From Gammaproteobacteria bacterium (GTDB lineage Bacteria; Pseudomonadota; Gammaproteobacteria; Steroidobacterales; Steroidobacteraceae), in NCBI GenBank assembly GCA_003132425.1, contig PKXS01000029.1, forward strand, positions 34,045 through 70,423: 36,379 nt of DNA, read 5' to 3'. Shown here in pieces: positions 7,731 through 16,806 of this stretch. Numbering within the stretch: the first letter of the stretch is position 1; the number at the start of each line of letters is the position of its first letter. The notes beneath the pieces are model-generated. The model had not been told where the DNA came from, searched no databases, and was given only the letters and a program-made list of their open reading frames with translations. A program made the position numbers and the translations under genes.

Positions 7731-9401
7731 ATGGCGTTCATGAGCTCCGGCACCGGTCCGAATCCAAAACCTCATCACTCGGCGGTGGCTGATGCCGTGA
7801 TCGCCCCCGACAGCCGTACCGAACGTCTGAACACCAAAGCGGCGGGGGTGATCGGCCTGGCGGTGATGTGCAGCCGTCTGCTCGGCCTGGTGCGCGAGCA
7901 GGTCTTCGCTGCCCTGTTCGGCGGCGGCGCCGCCATGGACGCGTTCACGGCCGCATTCCGGATTCCGAACTTGCTGCGCGATCTGTTTGCCGAGGGGGCA
8001 TTGTCGACCGCGTTCGTCACCACCTTCAGCAAGACCATCGCGCGCAGCGGCGATGCGGCAGCCTGGAGGCTTGCGGACAAGGTGGCGACGATGACGGCCG
8101 TCGTGCTGGGAGTGATTTGCATTGCCGGCATGGTGTTCTCGGCGCCGCTCGTCAGTGCATTGGCGCCTGGCTTCGATCCTGAGAAGGCCGCGCTCACCGC
8201 ACTGCTCACGCGCATCATGTTTCCGTTCATTGTGCTGGTATCGATGGCCGCATTGGTAATGGGAATGCTGAACGCCAAGAGCGTATTCGGCGTTCCGGCC
8301 ATGGCCTCAAGCTTCTTCAATCTAGGATCGATCATCGGCGGGGTGATTCTGGGTTATTGGATCGATCCGCATTTCGGACCGCGGGCACTGGTCGGCCTTG
8401 CGATCGGCACGCTGTGCGGAGGCGCGCTGCAACTCAGCGTCCAGCTGCCGCCGCTGCGCCGCCTCGGCTATCGTTTCCGCCCGGATTTTCACTGGCGCGA
8501 TGTCGGCGTCAGGGCGATCTTGGCGCTCATGGGACCGTCGGTCATCGCGGCCAGCACGACGCAGTTCAATGTGCTCGTCAATTCGATGTTTGCCTCGACC
8601 CTCGGCGACGGAGCGATTTTCTGGCTCGCGATCGCATTTCGGTTGATGCAGCTGCCGCTCGGCCTGTTTGGAGTTGCGCTCGGCACCGTTACCTTGCCGC
8701 TGCTGTCGCGCTTGGTGGTGGCGGGTGAAATGGACGCGTTTCGCTCAGAGCTGTCGCGCGCGATGCGCCTCGCCTTTCTGCTCACCGTGCCTTCGACCGT
8801 CGGGCTCATGATGCTGGCCGAGCCGATCATCTCGGTGCTCTACCAACACGGGAAATTCAACGCCTTTCAAGCGGCTCAGGCTGCCGGTGCGCTGCGCTTC
8901 TACGCCATTGGCCTGGCGGGCTACGCCGCGCTCAAGGTACTGGTAAACGCCTTCTATGCGCTCGACCGGCGAAAGACTCCGATGCTGGTGAGCTTTCTGG
9001 CGGTGGCGCTCAACCTGATCCTCAATTGGATCTTCACTTTCCGCTTGGGATGGGGTCATCGCGGCCTGGCTTTCTCCACCGGCTGCGTCGCGACCTTTAA
9101 TTTCTTAGTGCTGTACGGCCTGATGCATCGGCAGTTGAGAGGTCTTGAGTCGCGGCGGATGCTCATTATGCTGGGCAAGACTGCGGTGGCGGCTGCGGCG
9201 CTGGTGGCGGTTTGCGCGGCCTCCTCGCACTGGCTGCTCGCGGCTTGGGCCACACAGGCGTTTTGGAGCAAACTGATCTCGCTGCTCGGCACGATCGTCA
9301 CGGGCGCTCTGGTGTTCGGCGGCTGTTGCGCCGTGTTGCATATCGAGGAGACCGACGCCCTGATCGCCGCGTTCCGGCGGCGGCTGCGGCGTACCGGCTG
9401 A
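7731..9401 (+). CDS. murJ: Lipid II flippase MurJ
   Basis: Encodes 556 residues, about the usual length with a short extra N-terminus (a second ATG lies 9 nt downstream at 7740). It has about 14 membrane helices of the MATE/MVF type. The hallmark N-terminal segments are present: S-R-x-L-G-L-x-R-E, A-F-R-I-P-N-L-L-R and F-A-E-G-A-L-S-T-A-F. MurJ moves lipid-linked peptidoglycan precursors across the inner membrane. Only weak ribosome-site complementarity is seen before the start. The frequent neighbours of murJ (ribF, ileS, rpsT) are absent here. Confidence 0.95.
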   Translation: MAFMSSGTGPNPKPHHSAVADAVIAPDSRTERLNTKAAGVIGLAVMCSRLLGLVREQVFAALFGGGAAMDAFTAAFRIPNLLRDLFAEGALSTAFVTTFSKTIARSGDAAAWRLADKVATMTAVVLGVICIAGMVFSAPLVSALAPGFDPEKAALTALLTRIMFPFIVLVSMAALVMGMLNAKSVFGVPAMASSFFNLGSIIGGVILGYWIDPHFGPRALVGLAIGTLCGGALQLSVQLPPLRRLGYRFRPDFHWRDVGVRAILALMGPSVIAASTTQFNVLVNSMFASTLGDGAIFWLAIAFRLMQLPLGLFGVALGTVTLPLLSRLVVAGEMDAFRSELSRAMRLAFLLTVPSTVGLMMLAEPIISVLYQHGKFNAFQAAQAAGALRFYAIGLAGYAALKVLVNAFYALDRRKTPMLVSFLAVALNLILNWIFTFRLGWGHRGLAFSTGCVATFNFLVLYGLMHRQLRGLESRRMLIMLGKTAVAAAALVAVCAASSHWLLAAWATQAFWSKLISLLGTIVTGALVFGGCCAVLHIEETDALIAAFRRRLRRTG

Positions 9402-9434
9402 TTGAACTGAACGGCCACGATCAAGGAGATCAGC

Positions 9435-9785
9435 GTGTCAAACTCACTGAGAGCCAGAGCCTCCCGCGACGTCATCATTCGGACGAATATATTCCACGAA
9501 GCCACACGGTTCTATGAAACGGTTCTTGGACTCGCCATCGTGCAAAGCAGCGATTCGCTGGTCGGCTTCGATGCCGGAGCCTTCCGGCTATACGTTGAAA
9601 AGGGCCCGGAGCACGGACCGGTGTTCGACTTTTTGGTAACCGACCTCAAAGATGCGAAGCATGTGTTGCTGTCAGCCGGATGCATCGTCCAGGAAGAGAA
9701 CCCATCAGTCCCGCGCTGCTACATCCGCGATCCTCACGGTCTCGTATTCAACATCGAGGAAAGCCGCGGCGCTGCGAAAAGTTGA
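9435..9785 (+). CDS. VOC-family (glyoxalase/bleomycin-resistance fold) protein
   Basis: Encodes 116 residues from a GTG start, with AAGGAG at 9423-9428 as ribosome site. The pattern fits a single vicinal-oxygen-chelate module pair: A-x-R-F-Y-E-x-V-L-G-L near the N-terminus, F-D-F-L-V-T-D-L in the middle, and I-R-D-P-H-G-L-V-F-N-I-E-E at the end, with a Glu ligand typical of the metal site. Substrate cannot be inferred. It lies 33 nt after murJ and may be read through from it. Confidence 0.85.
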   Translation: MSNSLRARASRDVIIRTNIFHEATRFYETVLGLAIVQSSDSLVGFDAGAFRLYVEKGPEHGPVFDFLVTDLKDAKHVLLSAGCIVQEENPSVPRCYIRDPHGLVFNIEESRGAAKS

Positions 9786-9834
9786 ACCATGCTGAAGATT
9801 GAATTGAGTGCGACGGGCCATGAGCCCGCCGCCG

Positions 9835-12800
9835 CTACGCCACGCCGCGCTCGGTCAAGAAGTCGCCGAGGATTCTTGCCGTGTGGCTATTCTTCGGCGT
9901 GCGCACAATCGCCTCCGGCACGCCCTCGGCAACGATGCGCCCGCCGCCGGCGCCGCCTTCGGGCCCTAAATCCACGATCCAATCCGCTTCGGCCATGACA
10001 TCCAGATTGTGCTCGATGACGACGACGGTGTTGCCGGCGTCGACGAGACGGTGCAAGACGCGCACCAGCTTCTCGACATCGGCCATGTGCAGACCGACCG
10101 TGGGCTCGTCGAGTACATACAGGGTGTGCTGCCCCTCGCGGCGCGCAGTGTCCACGCCCAGCGGATCGGTGCGCACCTTCGCCAGTTCCGTGACGAGCTT
10201 GATTCTTTGGCTCTCGCCGCCCGACAGAGTCGGGCTGGGCTGGCCCAGGCTCAAGTAACCGAGTCCCACCTCCGCCAGCAGGCTCACCGGGTGCTGCACG
10301 CTGCGCTGCGCCGCGAAGAATTCCAGCGCGTCGTCGACGCTCATCGACAGCGTCTTGCCGATGTTGCTGCCCTTGAAGGGAATAGCCAGCGTCTCCGGGT
10401 TGAAGCGGCGGCCGCCGCAGACGTCGCAGAGCACTTGCACGTCCGGCAGGAAGCTCATCTCGATGCGTTTCATTCCCTGACCCTCGCAGGCCTCACAACG
10501 GCCGCCGGCCGTGTTGAACGAAAACCGGCTGGCAGTGAAGCCGCGAATTCGCGCCTCGGTGGTTTGCGCGTATAGGCGGCGGATGGAGTCCCAAAAGCCG
10601 ATATAGGTTGCCGGACAGGAGCGCGGAGTCTTGCCGATCGGCGTTTGATCGACCTCGAGCACTCGGCTGATGGATTGCCAGCCGGTGATTGCCGCGCAGC
10701 CCCATGGGGCGATCGTTTGCCCGCGCGCGCGATCGGAGCGGGCGGGGCGCCCCAGTAGTCGCTTTAAGTTTCCCAACAGCACCTCGCGCGCCAGCGAGGA
10801 TTTGCCGGAGCCCGACACGCCGGTGATCACGGTCAAACGGCCGAGTGGAATTCGCGCATCCACCTTGCGCAGATTGTGCAAGGACGCGCCGCTGATGTGG
10901 ATCGCGGCTGATTTGTGGTCGACGGCGCGGCGGCGAGACCGGGAATGCTGCAGGGGAGCCGCAAGACAGCGCCCGGTGACTGAACTTTCCAGGCGCGCAA
11001 GTTCCGCCGCGGTGCCTTGCCCGACCAAGCGGCCGCCCCGCGTGCCCGCGCCGGGCCCCAAGTCGATCACATGATCGGCGCGGCGAATCGTGTCCTCGTC
11101 ATGCTCCACCACGATCAGGGTATTGCCCTTGGCGCGCAGGCGTTCCAGAGTGTCGAGGAGCGCCGCATTGTCGCGCGGATGCAGTCCGATAGTGGGCTCG
11201 TCCAGCACGTAGCACACGCCCTGCAGGTTCGATCCAAGCTGCGCAGCCAAGCGGATCCGCTGCGCTTCGCCGCCGGAAAGCGTCGGCGCGGCGCGGCTGA
11301 GTTGCAGATAGCCGAGTCCGACATCGCAGAGGAATGCGGTACGCGCGATCAGTTCCGCCAGTAGATCGCGCGCGATAGAGTGCTCGCGGCCCCGCAGTGC
11401 AAAATTCAGCAGCGTGCTGCGAAATTCCTGCACCGGCAAGCTCGTCAGTGCCGCGATCGACGAACCGCGGAACAAGACGCGGCGCGCCACCGGATTCAAT
11501 CGTTCACCCGCGCAGTCCGGGCACGTCGCGAGTGGGGCGTCGGCCGATTCCCGCCAGTTGGACTCCTCGCCGCTTTGCTCGGCGTCGAATTCGGGCAACT
11601 GCAATCCAGTGCCGAAACAGCTCTTGCACCAGCCGTGGCGCGAGTTGAACGAAAACAGGCGCGGATCGAGCTCGGGAAAGCCGGTACCGCAGTTCGGGCA
11701 GGCGCGCTTGGTGGAGAACACGGTGGCGGCTGTGGACTGCTTCGCGCCGGCGTCGGCAATGTGCACGACCCCGCGGCCATGCTGCAGGGCCAACGCCAGC
11801 GCCTCCCGCAGTTCCGCCTCGCGGGCGGCGCTGACCGTCAAGGTAGCCACGGGCAGTTCGATGTCGTGCTCGACGAACCGATCGAGCCGCGGCCATTTCG
11901 CCGTCGGCAGCAGCGCTGCGTCGACGCGCAGCTCGGAAAAACCCTTGCCGCGCGCCCATTTTGCGAGTGCAGTGTACAACCCCTTGCGTGCGACGATGAG
12001 GGGCGCCAGCAAAGTCACGCGCCGTCCGCGGTAGTCCCTCAGCAAGCGCGCGCCGATTGCGTCCGCGGATTGAGGTTCGATCGGCGCATTGCAGGCCGGG
12101 CAATACTGCACGCCGAGCTTCACGTAGAGCAGGCGCAAGAAATGGTAAATCTCGGTGAGAGTCGCCACGGTGCTCTTCTGGCCGCCGCGGCTGGTGCGCT
12201 GCTCGATCGCCACGGTGGGCGGTATGCCGAAGATGGCATCGACATCGGGACGGGACGCGGGCTGCACGAACTGCCGCGCGTAGGCGTTGAGGGATTCAAG
12301 GTAGCGTCTTTGCCCTTCGGCAAACAGGATGTCGAATGCCAACGTGCTCTTGCCGCTGCCCGAAACACCGGTAATTACGGTAAATTGATTGAGCCCCAGG
12401 TTGAGGTCCACATTCTTGAGGTTGTGTTCGCGGGCGCCGTGAATCTCGATGGTTACCGGACGGTGCGCCGCATTCGAATGATGTTCTGCATCGTGAACCA
12501 CATTGCCAAACGCCGGTGGATTCTCGGCCTCCAGCAGTGCGCGGCCGGTGTGCGAAGCCTTGACTCGCATCACCTCATGCGGCGTGCCGGCGCACACCAC
12601 CCTGCCGCCGGCGTCGCCGCCCTCGGGCCCCAAATCGATGATCCAGTCGGCCGCCCGAATGACATCCAGATGGTGTTCGATCACCAATAGGGTGTGACCG
12701 GCATCGATTAGGCGGCGAAAGGCGCGCAGCAGCTTGGCGACATCGTCGAAGTGCAGGCCGGTGGTCGGTTCATCGAACAGAAATATCGACCCTTGGTCGG

Positions 12801-15339
12801 CTTCGCGCAGCGCATTCTCGGCGAGGTGACCGGCGAGCTTCAGCCGCTGGGCCTCGCCGCCCGACAAAGTGGGGACGGGTTGACCCAAGCGCAGGTAATC
12901 GAGACCCACGTCCGCGAGCGGCGTCAGGCGCAGGCAGACCTGCGCGTCGGCGGCGAAGTACGCCAGCGCCTGCGATACCGTGAGATCCAGCACGTCGGCG
13001 ATGCTTTTCGGCGCGAAGCCGATACGGGAAAGCTTGCACTCGAGTACTTCCGCTCGATAGCGCCGGCCGTTGCAGTCCGGGCAGCGCAGGTAGACATCCG
13101 ACAGAAATTGCATCTCGACGTGCTCGAAGCCGTTGCCGCCGCAGGCGGGGCAGCGGCCGCTGCCGGCGTTGAAGCTGAAAGTGCCGGCCGTATATTTGCG
13201 CTCGCGCGCCTCCGGCAATTTAGCGAACAAGTCGCGGATCGCCTCGAACGCGCCCACGTAGCTCGCGGGATTCGAGCGAGTCGTGCGGCCGATGCGGTTC
13301 TGGTCCACCATGGTCACGCCATCGAGCAGTTCGGCGCCCTTAAGCGCGCGGTGGCGGCCGGGATTCTCGGTGGGCTTACCCTTGGCGCGCAGCAGCGCCG
13401 GAAACAGCACGTCATGCAGCAGCGTGGATTTACCGGAGCCGCTGACGCCCGTGACGCAGACCAGGCGCCGCAGCGGGATCTGCACATCGATTTCCTTGAG
13501 ATTATGCTCGGCCGCGCCATCGATGCGCAGCACCCCGGCAGCCGGCGCGGTGTCGCGCCCGGCGCGCTTCGGCTCGGGCCGCGGCAGCTCAACGCGCTTG
13601 CGGCGAAACAGATAATCGGCGGTCAGTGAACCCTTGGCTTTGGCCAGTTCGCCGATTGGTCCGTAGAACACGATTTCTCCGCCACGCTCGCCCGGGCCGG
13701 GGCCTAAGTCGAGCAAACGGTCCGCGGCTTGCATGACTTTCGGATCGTGCTCGACCACCACCAAGGTGTTGCCGGCGTCCCGCAGGCGCTGCATGACACC
13801 GACGATCCGGTCGGCGTCGCGTGCGTGCAGTCCGATGGACGGTTCATCCAGCACGAACAGGGTGTTGACCAGCGAAGTTCCGAGCGCAGTGGTGAGGTTG
13901 ATCCGCTGCACCTCGCCCCCGGACAAGGTGCGCGACTGGCGGTCGAGGTCCAAGTAACCCAGGCCCACGTCGGTCAGATACTTCAGACGCGCCGTGATTT
14001 CCCGCAGCAAAAGTTCCGTCGCCTCGTCGAGCGGCGCCGGTAATTCGAGAGTCGCAAAGAAGCGCCGGCTCTCATCGATCGGCTTCAGCATCAACTCGCG
14101 GATGTTGATCCCTGGGTTGCCGACGCGCCACAGCAGGGCGTCCGGCTTGAGGCGCGCGCCGCGGCACGCCGCGCATTCGGTGTAGGAACGGTACCTCGAG
14201 AGCAGCACGCGGATGTGCATTTTGTAGGCTCTGGTTTCCAGCCAGGCAAAGAATCGCCGCACGCCGTACCAGATGTTCTTGGTCCATTCGCCCTCGCCGT
14301 CGAGGACCCAGGCGCGTTCGGAATCGCTCAAGTCGCGCCACGGCGTGTCGAGCGGAATGGCGCGCTTGCGCGCGAATTTCAAAAGATCCGCTTGGCATTC
14401 TTTGTACGACTCGGTTTGCCAAGGCTTGATGGCTCCCTGGCGAAGACTCAAGGACGTATTCGGTATGACCAAGCCATAGTCGACGCCGATGCTGCGGCCG
14501 AAGCCGCGACAGGTCTCGCAGGCGCCGATCGGGGAATTGAAACTGAAGGTGCTGGGACTGGCGTCCTTGTAGCCGATGTCGCAGTCCGCACAGTGCAGAT
14601 CGGTGGAAAACCGCCACGGCGGCGCCGGCTCGCCCACATCGTTTTGCAAATACACATCGAGGCGTCCCTGACCGACCTTTAGCGCGGCCTCGATGGCTTC
14701 GGCGATTCGGGCGCGGCCGGCGGTGGACCACCGAAAGCGGTCTTGAATCACCTGCAGCGTGTTGCCGCGCTGTTCGTAGACGCGGGTGTAGCCCTGGCCG
14801 GAAAGCAACGACTTGATTTCGGCTTCCGTGAAATTCTTAGGAATAGTGACCGGGAAAGTGAGCAGTAGCCGCGGATCTCCATGATCGCGGGACCGCACGG
14901 CCAGCGCGTCTTGAATGCTCTCGGCGGTGTCGCGCCTAACCGGTCGCCCACATCCCCGGCAGTGCAGGACCGCGGCGCGGGCGAACAACAGCTTCAAGTG
15001 ATCGTTGAGCTCCGTCATGGTGCCGACGGTCGAGCGCGAGGTCCGCACGGGGTTGGTCTGATCGATGGCTATCGCCGGCGGAATGCCGTCGATGCGATCG
15101 ACCTGCGGCTTGTCCATCCGGTCCAGAAACTGCCGTGCATACGGGGAGAACGTTTCTACGTAGCGGCGCTGGCCCTCCGCATACAGCGTGTCGAAGACCA
15201 AGGAGGACTTCCCGGAGCCGCTGACGCCGGTAACCACGATCAACTCGTGGAGCGGTAAATCGAGGTCGATCGCTTTAAGGTTGTTCTGACGGGCGCCGCG
15301 GATGCGGATGGCATCCGGGCGTGGATTTGGACGTGGCAT
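9835..15339 (-). CDS. uvrA: Tandem double-length excinuclease ABC subunit A (UvrA)
   Basis: Encodes 1834 residues, about twice the usual 940. Two complete UvrA units are fused head to tail (about 1-950 and 955-1834). Each has two ABC ATPase halves: Walker A motifs (G-V-S-G-S-G-K-S) lie near residues 38, 629, 990 and 1506, and four L-S-G-G-E signatures precede Q-R segments. Each unit has C-x2-C zinc-finger pairs and an inserted region where UvrB-binding and DNA-binding domains sit. UvrA dimers find DNA damage and load UvrB; here one chain may supply both protomers. The reading frame is open throughout, so it is a true fusion. It lies 25 bp after the PilZ gene and may be cotranscribed. A normal UvrA elsewhere in the genome is likely but not visible. 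Confidence 0.95.
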   Translation of the reverse strand: MPRPNPRPDAIRIRGARQNNLKAIDLDLPLHELIVVTGVSGSGKSSLVFDTLYAEGQRRYVETFSPYARQFLDRMDKPQVDRIDGIPPAIAIDQTNPVRTSRSTVGTMTELNDHLKLLFARAAVLHCRGCGRPVRRDTAESIQDALAVRSRDHGDPRLLLTFPVTIPKNFTEAEIKSLLSGQGYTRVYEQRGNTLQVIQDRFRWSTAGRARIAEAIEAALKVGQGRLDVYLQNDVGEPAPPWRFSTDLHCADCDIGYKDASPSTFSFNSPIGACETCRGFGRSIGVDYGLVIPNTSLSLRQGAIKPWQTESYKECQADLLKFARKRAIPLDTPWRDLSDSERAWVLDGEGEWTKNIWYGVRRFFAWLETRAYKMHIRVLLSRYRSYTECAACRGARLKPDALLWRVGNPGINIRELMLKPIDESRRFFATLELPAPLDEATELLLREITARLKYLTDVGLGYLDLDRQSRTLSGGEVQRINLTTALGTSLVNTLFVLDEPSIGLHARDADRIVGVMQRLRDAGNTLVVVEHDPKVMQAADRLLDLGPGPGERGGEIVFYGPIGELAKAKGSLTADYLFRRKRVELPRPEPKRAGRDTAPAAGVLRIDGAAEHNLKEIDVQIPLRRLVCVTGVSGSGKSTLLHDVLFPALLRAKGKPTENPGRHRALKGAELLDGVTMVDQNRIGRTTRSNPASYVGAFEAIRDLFAKLPEARERKYTAGTFSFNAGSGRCPACGGNGFEHVEMQFLSDVYLRCPDCNGRRYRAEVLECKLSRIGFAPKSIADVLDLTVSQALAYFAADAQVCLRLTPLADVGLDYLRLGQPVPTLSGGEAQRLKLAGHLAENALREADQGSIFLFDEPTTGLHFDDVAKLLRAFRRLIDAGHTLLVIEHHLDVIRAADWIIDLGPEGGDAGGRVVCAGTPHEVMRVKASHTGRALLEAENPPAFGNVVHDAEHHSNAAHRPVTIEIHGAREHNLKNVDLNLGLNQFTVITGVSGSGKSTLAFDILFAEGQRRYLESLNAYARQFVQPASRPDVDAIFGIPPTVAIEQRTSRGGQKSTVATLTEIYHFLRLLYVKLGVQYCPACNAPIEPQSADAIGARLLRDYRGRRVTLLAPLIVARKGLYTALAKWARGKGFSELRVDAALLPTAKWPRLDRFVEHDIELPVATLTVSAAREAELREALALALQHGRGVVHIADAGAKQSTAATVFSTKRACPNCGTGFPELDPRLFSFNSRHGWCKSCFGTGLQLPEFDAEQSGEESNWRESADAPLATCPDCAGERLNPVARRVLFRGSSIAALTSLPVQEFRSTLLNFALRGREHSIARDLLAELIARTAFLCDVGLGYLQLSRAAPTLSGGEAQRIRLAAQLGSNLQGVCYVLDEPTIGLHPRDNAALLDTLERLRAKGNTLIVVEHDEDTIRRADHVIDLGPGAGTRGGRLVGQGTAAELARLESSVTGRCLAAPLQHSRSRRRAVDHKSAAIHISGASLHNLRKVDARIPLGRLTVITGVSGSGKSSLAREVLLGNLKRLLGRPARSDRARGQTIAPWGCAAITGWQSISRVLEVDQTPIGKTPRSCPATYIGFWDSIRRLYAQTTEARIRGFTASRFSFNTAGGRCEACEGQGMKRIEMSFLPDVQVLCDVCGGRRFNPETLAIPFKGSNIGKTLSMSVDDALEFFAAQRSVQHPVSLLAEVGLGYLSLGQPSPTLSGGESQRIKLVTELAKVRTDPLGVDTARREGQHTLYVLDEPTVGLHMADVEKLVRVLHRLVDAGNTVVVIEHNLDVMAEADWIVDLGPEGGAGGGRIVAEGVPEAIVRTPKNSHTARILGDFLTERGVA

Positions 15340-15364
15340 GCGCCCGAAGTTTACAGCAGGCGCA

Positions 15365-15640
15365 TCAGCGGCCGGCGAATTGCTCCATCATCAGCCCGGT
15401 GCCGCCGCGAGTGACATGCGCCACGATGGCGGTGCGGCGGTGGATTTTCGTCACCAGTCCCAAATTGATGGCGAACGCCAGCTGCACTTGCTGACCCTTG
15501 CGTAGTCCGAGATTTTCCGTCTCGACAAATACGCCGTTCGCGCTCAGGTTTTTCGCCTTGCAGATCCGACTTTTCCGCCCCGACAGGACGACGTACACGG
15601 TGGTGCGTGCGCGGTGGCGAGTGTGCAAGCGACGCTCCAA
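15365..15640 (-). CDS. PilZ-domain protein
   Basis: Encodes 91 residues. The TTG start at 15640 is supported by an AAGGGG ribosome site at 15647-15652 (6 nt spacing); no ATG lies further upstream before an in-frame stop. The c-di-GMP binding signature of PilZ is present: R-H-R-A-R near the N-terminus (RxxxR) and N-L-S-A-N-G-V-F-V-E, equivalent to (D/N)xSxxG. The length fits a stand-alone PilZ module, a c-di-GMP receptor that acts through partner proteins. It is followed after 25 bp by the tandem uvrA. Confidence 0.85.
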   Translation of the reverse strand: MERRLHTRHRARTTVYVVLSGRKSRICKAKNLSANGVFVETENLGLRKGQQVQLAFAINLGLVTKIHRRTAIVAHVTRGGTGLMMEQFAGR

Positions 15641-15708
15641 TCGGTACCCCTTCGATTGATCAAGCTGGGCGAGCGATCATTATGCACATCGCGCCGCAGT
15701 ATGCGAAG

Positions 15709-15737
15709 CGTTAGTCACGAACTTAAAATTATGTCAA
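15709..15737 (-). promoter_or_regulatory. Possible promoter upstream of the PilZ gene
   Basis: On the minus strand a perfect TTGACA (15732-15737) is followed after 17 bp by CTAACG (15709-15714), a poor -10 match. The flank is AT-rich compared with the rest of the window. The perfect -35 makes a promoter likely, but the exact -10 is uncertain. Confidence 0.3.
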
Positions 15738-15837
15738 ATTTTTAGCGGCGAATCCAGGGATCTGACTGCCGAGTGTGCGGGATTTGCGTCTGCCCGTCTC
15801 ATCAATTTCCGCTCGGCGTGACGATGTCCATGCGCCG

Positions 15838-16260
15838 CCGCGGGGCTGTCATCTGGTAGCTGCGAAAAACTGCCTGGACTGGCATTGCCCGACGCCGATT
15901 CAGACCGGAGTCGCCGGATTCATCGCCGGGGGCCACTTGGCGCACCACGTCCGCAAAATGCGCGATATTTAAAAGCGGCGGCGCCAGCTGTTGCTGGACT
16001 CCTCTCAGGACGATCTCGGGGAATGGTTGGAGCCTATTCCATCGTTTTACGGCATGCATATCGCAGCCACCGCACGCAGCGCGCGCGACCTTGATGTTGT
16101 GGCGGAGGCCTTACTGAAGAACAACGTAAAAATACACGCGTTCAGCAGATACTACCTCGGGCCCCGGACGAGGGCGGGCCTGATTTTTGGCTTCGGAGCC
16201 GTAGACCTGCCCGAGATGAAGCAGGGTCTGTCGCTCCTGCGCAAGGCTCTGCAGAGCTGA
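15838..16260 (+). pseudogene. Decayed MocR/GntR-type aminotransferase-like regulator, C-terminal remnant
   Basis: About 140 codons in one frame match the end of the fold-type I aminotransferase domain of MocR-type regulators: V-A-A-K, then D-W-H-C-P-T, A-G-F-I-A-G-G-H-L-A, H-V-R-K-M-R, later F-Y-G-M-H-I-A-A, V-A-E-A-L-L and F-S-R-Y-Y-L-G, and G-F-G-A-V-D. A TAA stop at 15970-15972 interrupts the frame just after M-R-D-I, where the family has Tyr (TAT/TAC), so a point change is likely. The winged-helix DNA-binding domain and most of the aminotransferase domain, including the PLP lysine region, are missing upstream. The first in-frame start after the stop would give only an 89-residue fragment. 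Confidence 0.75.
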
Positions 16261-16276
16261 CGCTTATCGCGCAACT

Positions 16277-16759
16277 CTAATGATGATGTCCGCCGGCGCC
16301 GTGCACGTGGCCGTGTTCGAGTTCTTCCGCGGTGGCGGCGCGCACGCTGATGACCTCGACATCGAAATGCAGGGTTTGATCGGCGAGCGGATGATTGCCG
16401 TCCAGCGACACCATGTCGCCGGTAACGGCGGTGACGGTAAATACTCGCATGCCGTCGCCGGTGCGCCCGTGAAATTGCATCCCTTTGCGGATATCGCCGG
16501 AGCCTTGCAAGGTGCGCTTGGGCACGCGCTGCACGAGTGCCGCGTCGTGCTTGCCGTAGCCTTCGGACGGCGCCACCGTGACGCTGAGCGCATTGCCGTC
16601 TTGTTTGCCTTCGAGCGCCTTCTCCAGGCCCGGAACGAGATTGCCGTGACCCTGGATGTAGGCAAGCGGCTCGCCGCCCGCGGAGCTATCGAGGACGGCG
16701 CCGCTGTCGTCCTTGAGCGTGTAATGTATCAATACCACTGAATCTGCAGCAATTTCCAC
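16277..16759 (-). CDS. slyD: SlyD-like FKBP-type peptidyl-prolyl isomerase
   Basis: Encodes 160 residues from a GTG start, with GGAG 7 nt upstream. The FKBP core is present: Y-T-L-K-D near the N-terminus, D-S-S-x-G-G-E-P-L-A-Y-I-x-G-H-G-N-L-V-P-G-L-E, followed by the chaperone (IF) insert of SlyD. The tail is short and His-rich (H-V-H-G-A-G-G-H-H-H), as expected for the nickel-binding tail of SlyD, though shorter than in E. coli. It helps proline-limited folding and may bind metals such as nickel. It is convergent with the MocR remnant. Confidence 0.92.
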   Translation of the reverse strand: MEIAADSVVLIHYTLKDDSGAVLDSSAGGEPLAYIQGHGNLVPGLEKALEGKQDGNALSVTVAPSEGYGKHDAALVQRVPKRTLQGSGDIRKGMQFHGRTGDGMRVFTVTAVTGDMVSLDGNHPLADQTLHFDVEVISVRAATAEELEHGHVHGAGGHHH

Positions 16760-16806
16760 TTAAGTTCTCCACCTCGCTACGCACTCCAATGCGTAAGCTT
16801 ACACAG

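Noticed and set aside
9814-9828. Small hairpin (CGGGC, 5-nt loop, GCCCG) between the VOC gene and uvrA
   Set aside because: Five base pairs only and no T-run on either strand, so it does not qualify as a terminator.
11380-12690. Long plus-strand frame (436 codons) inside uvrA
   Set aside because: Antisense to a fully conserved UvrA coding region; composition is typical of shadow frames in GC-rich DNA.
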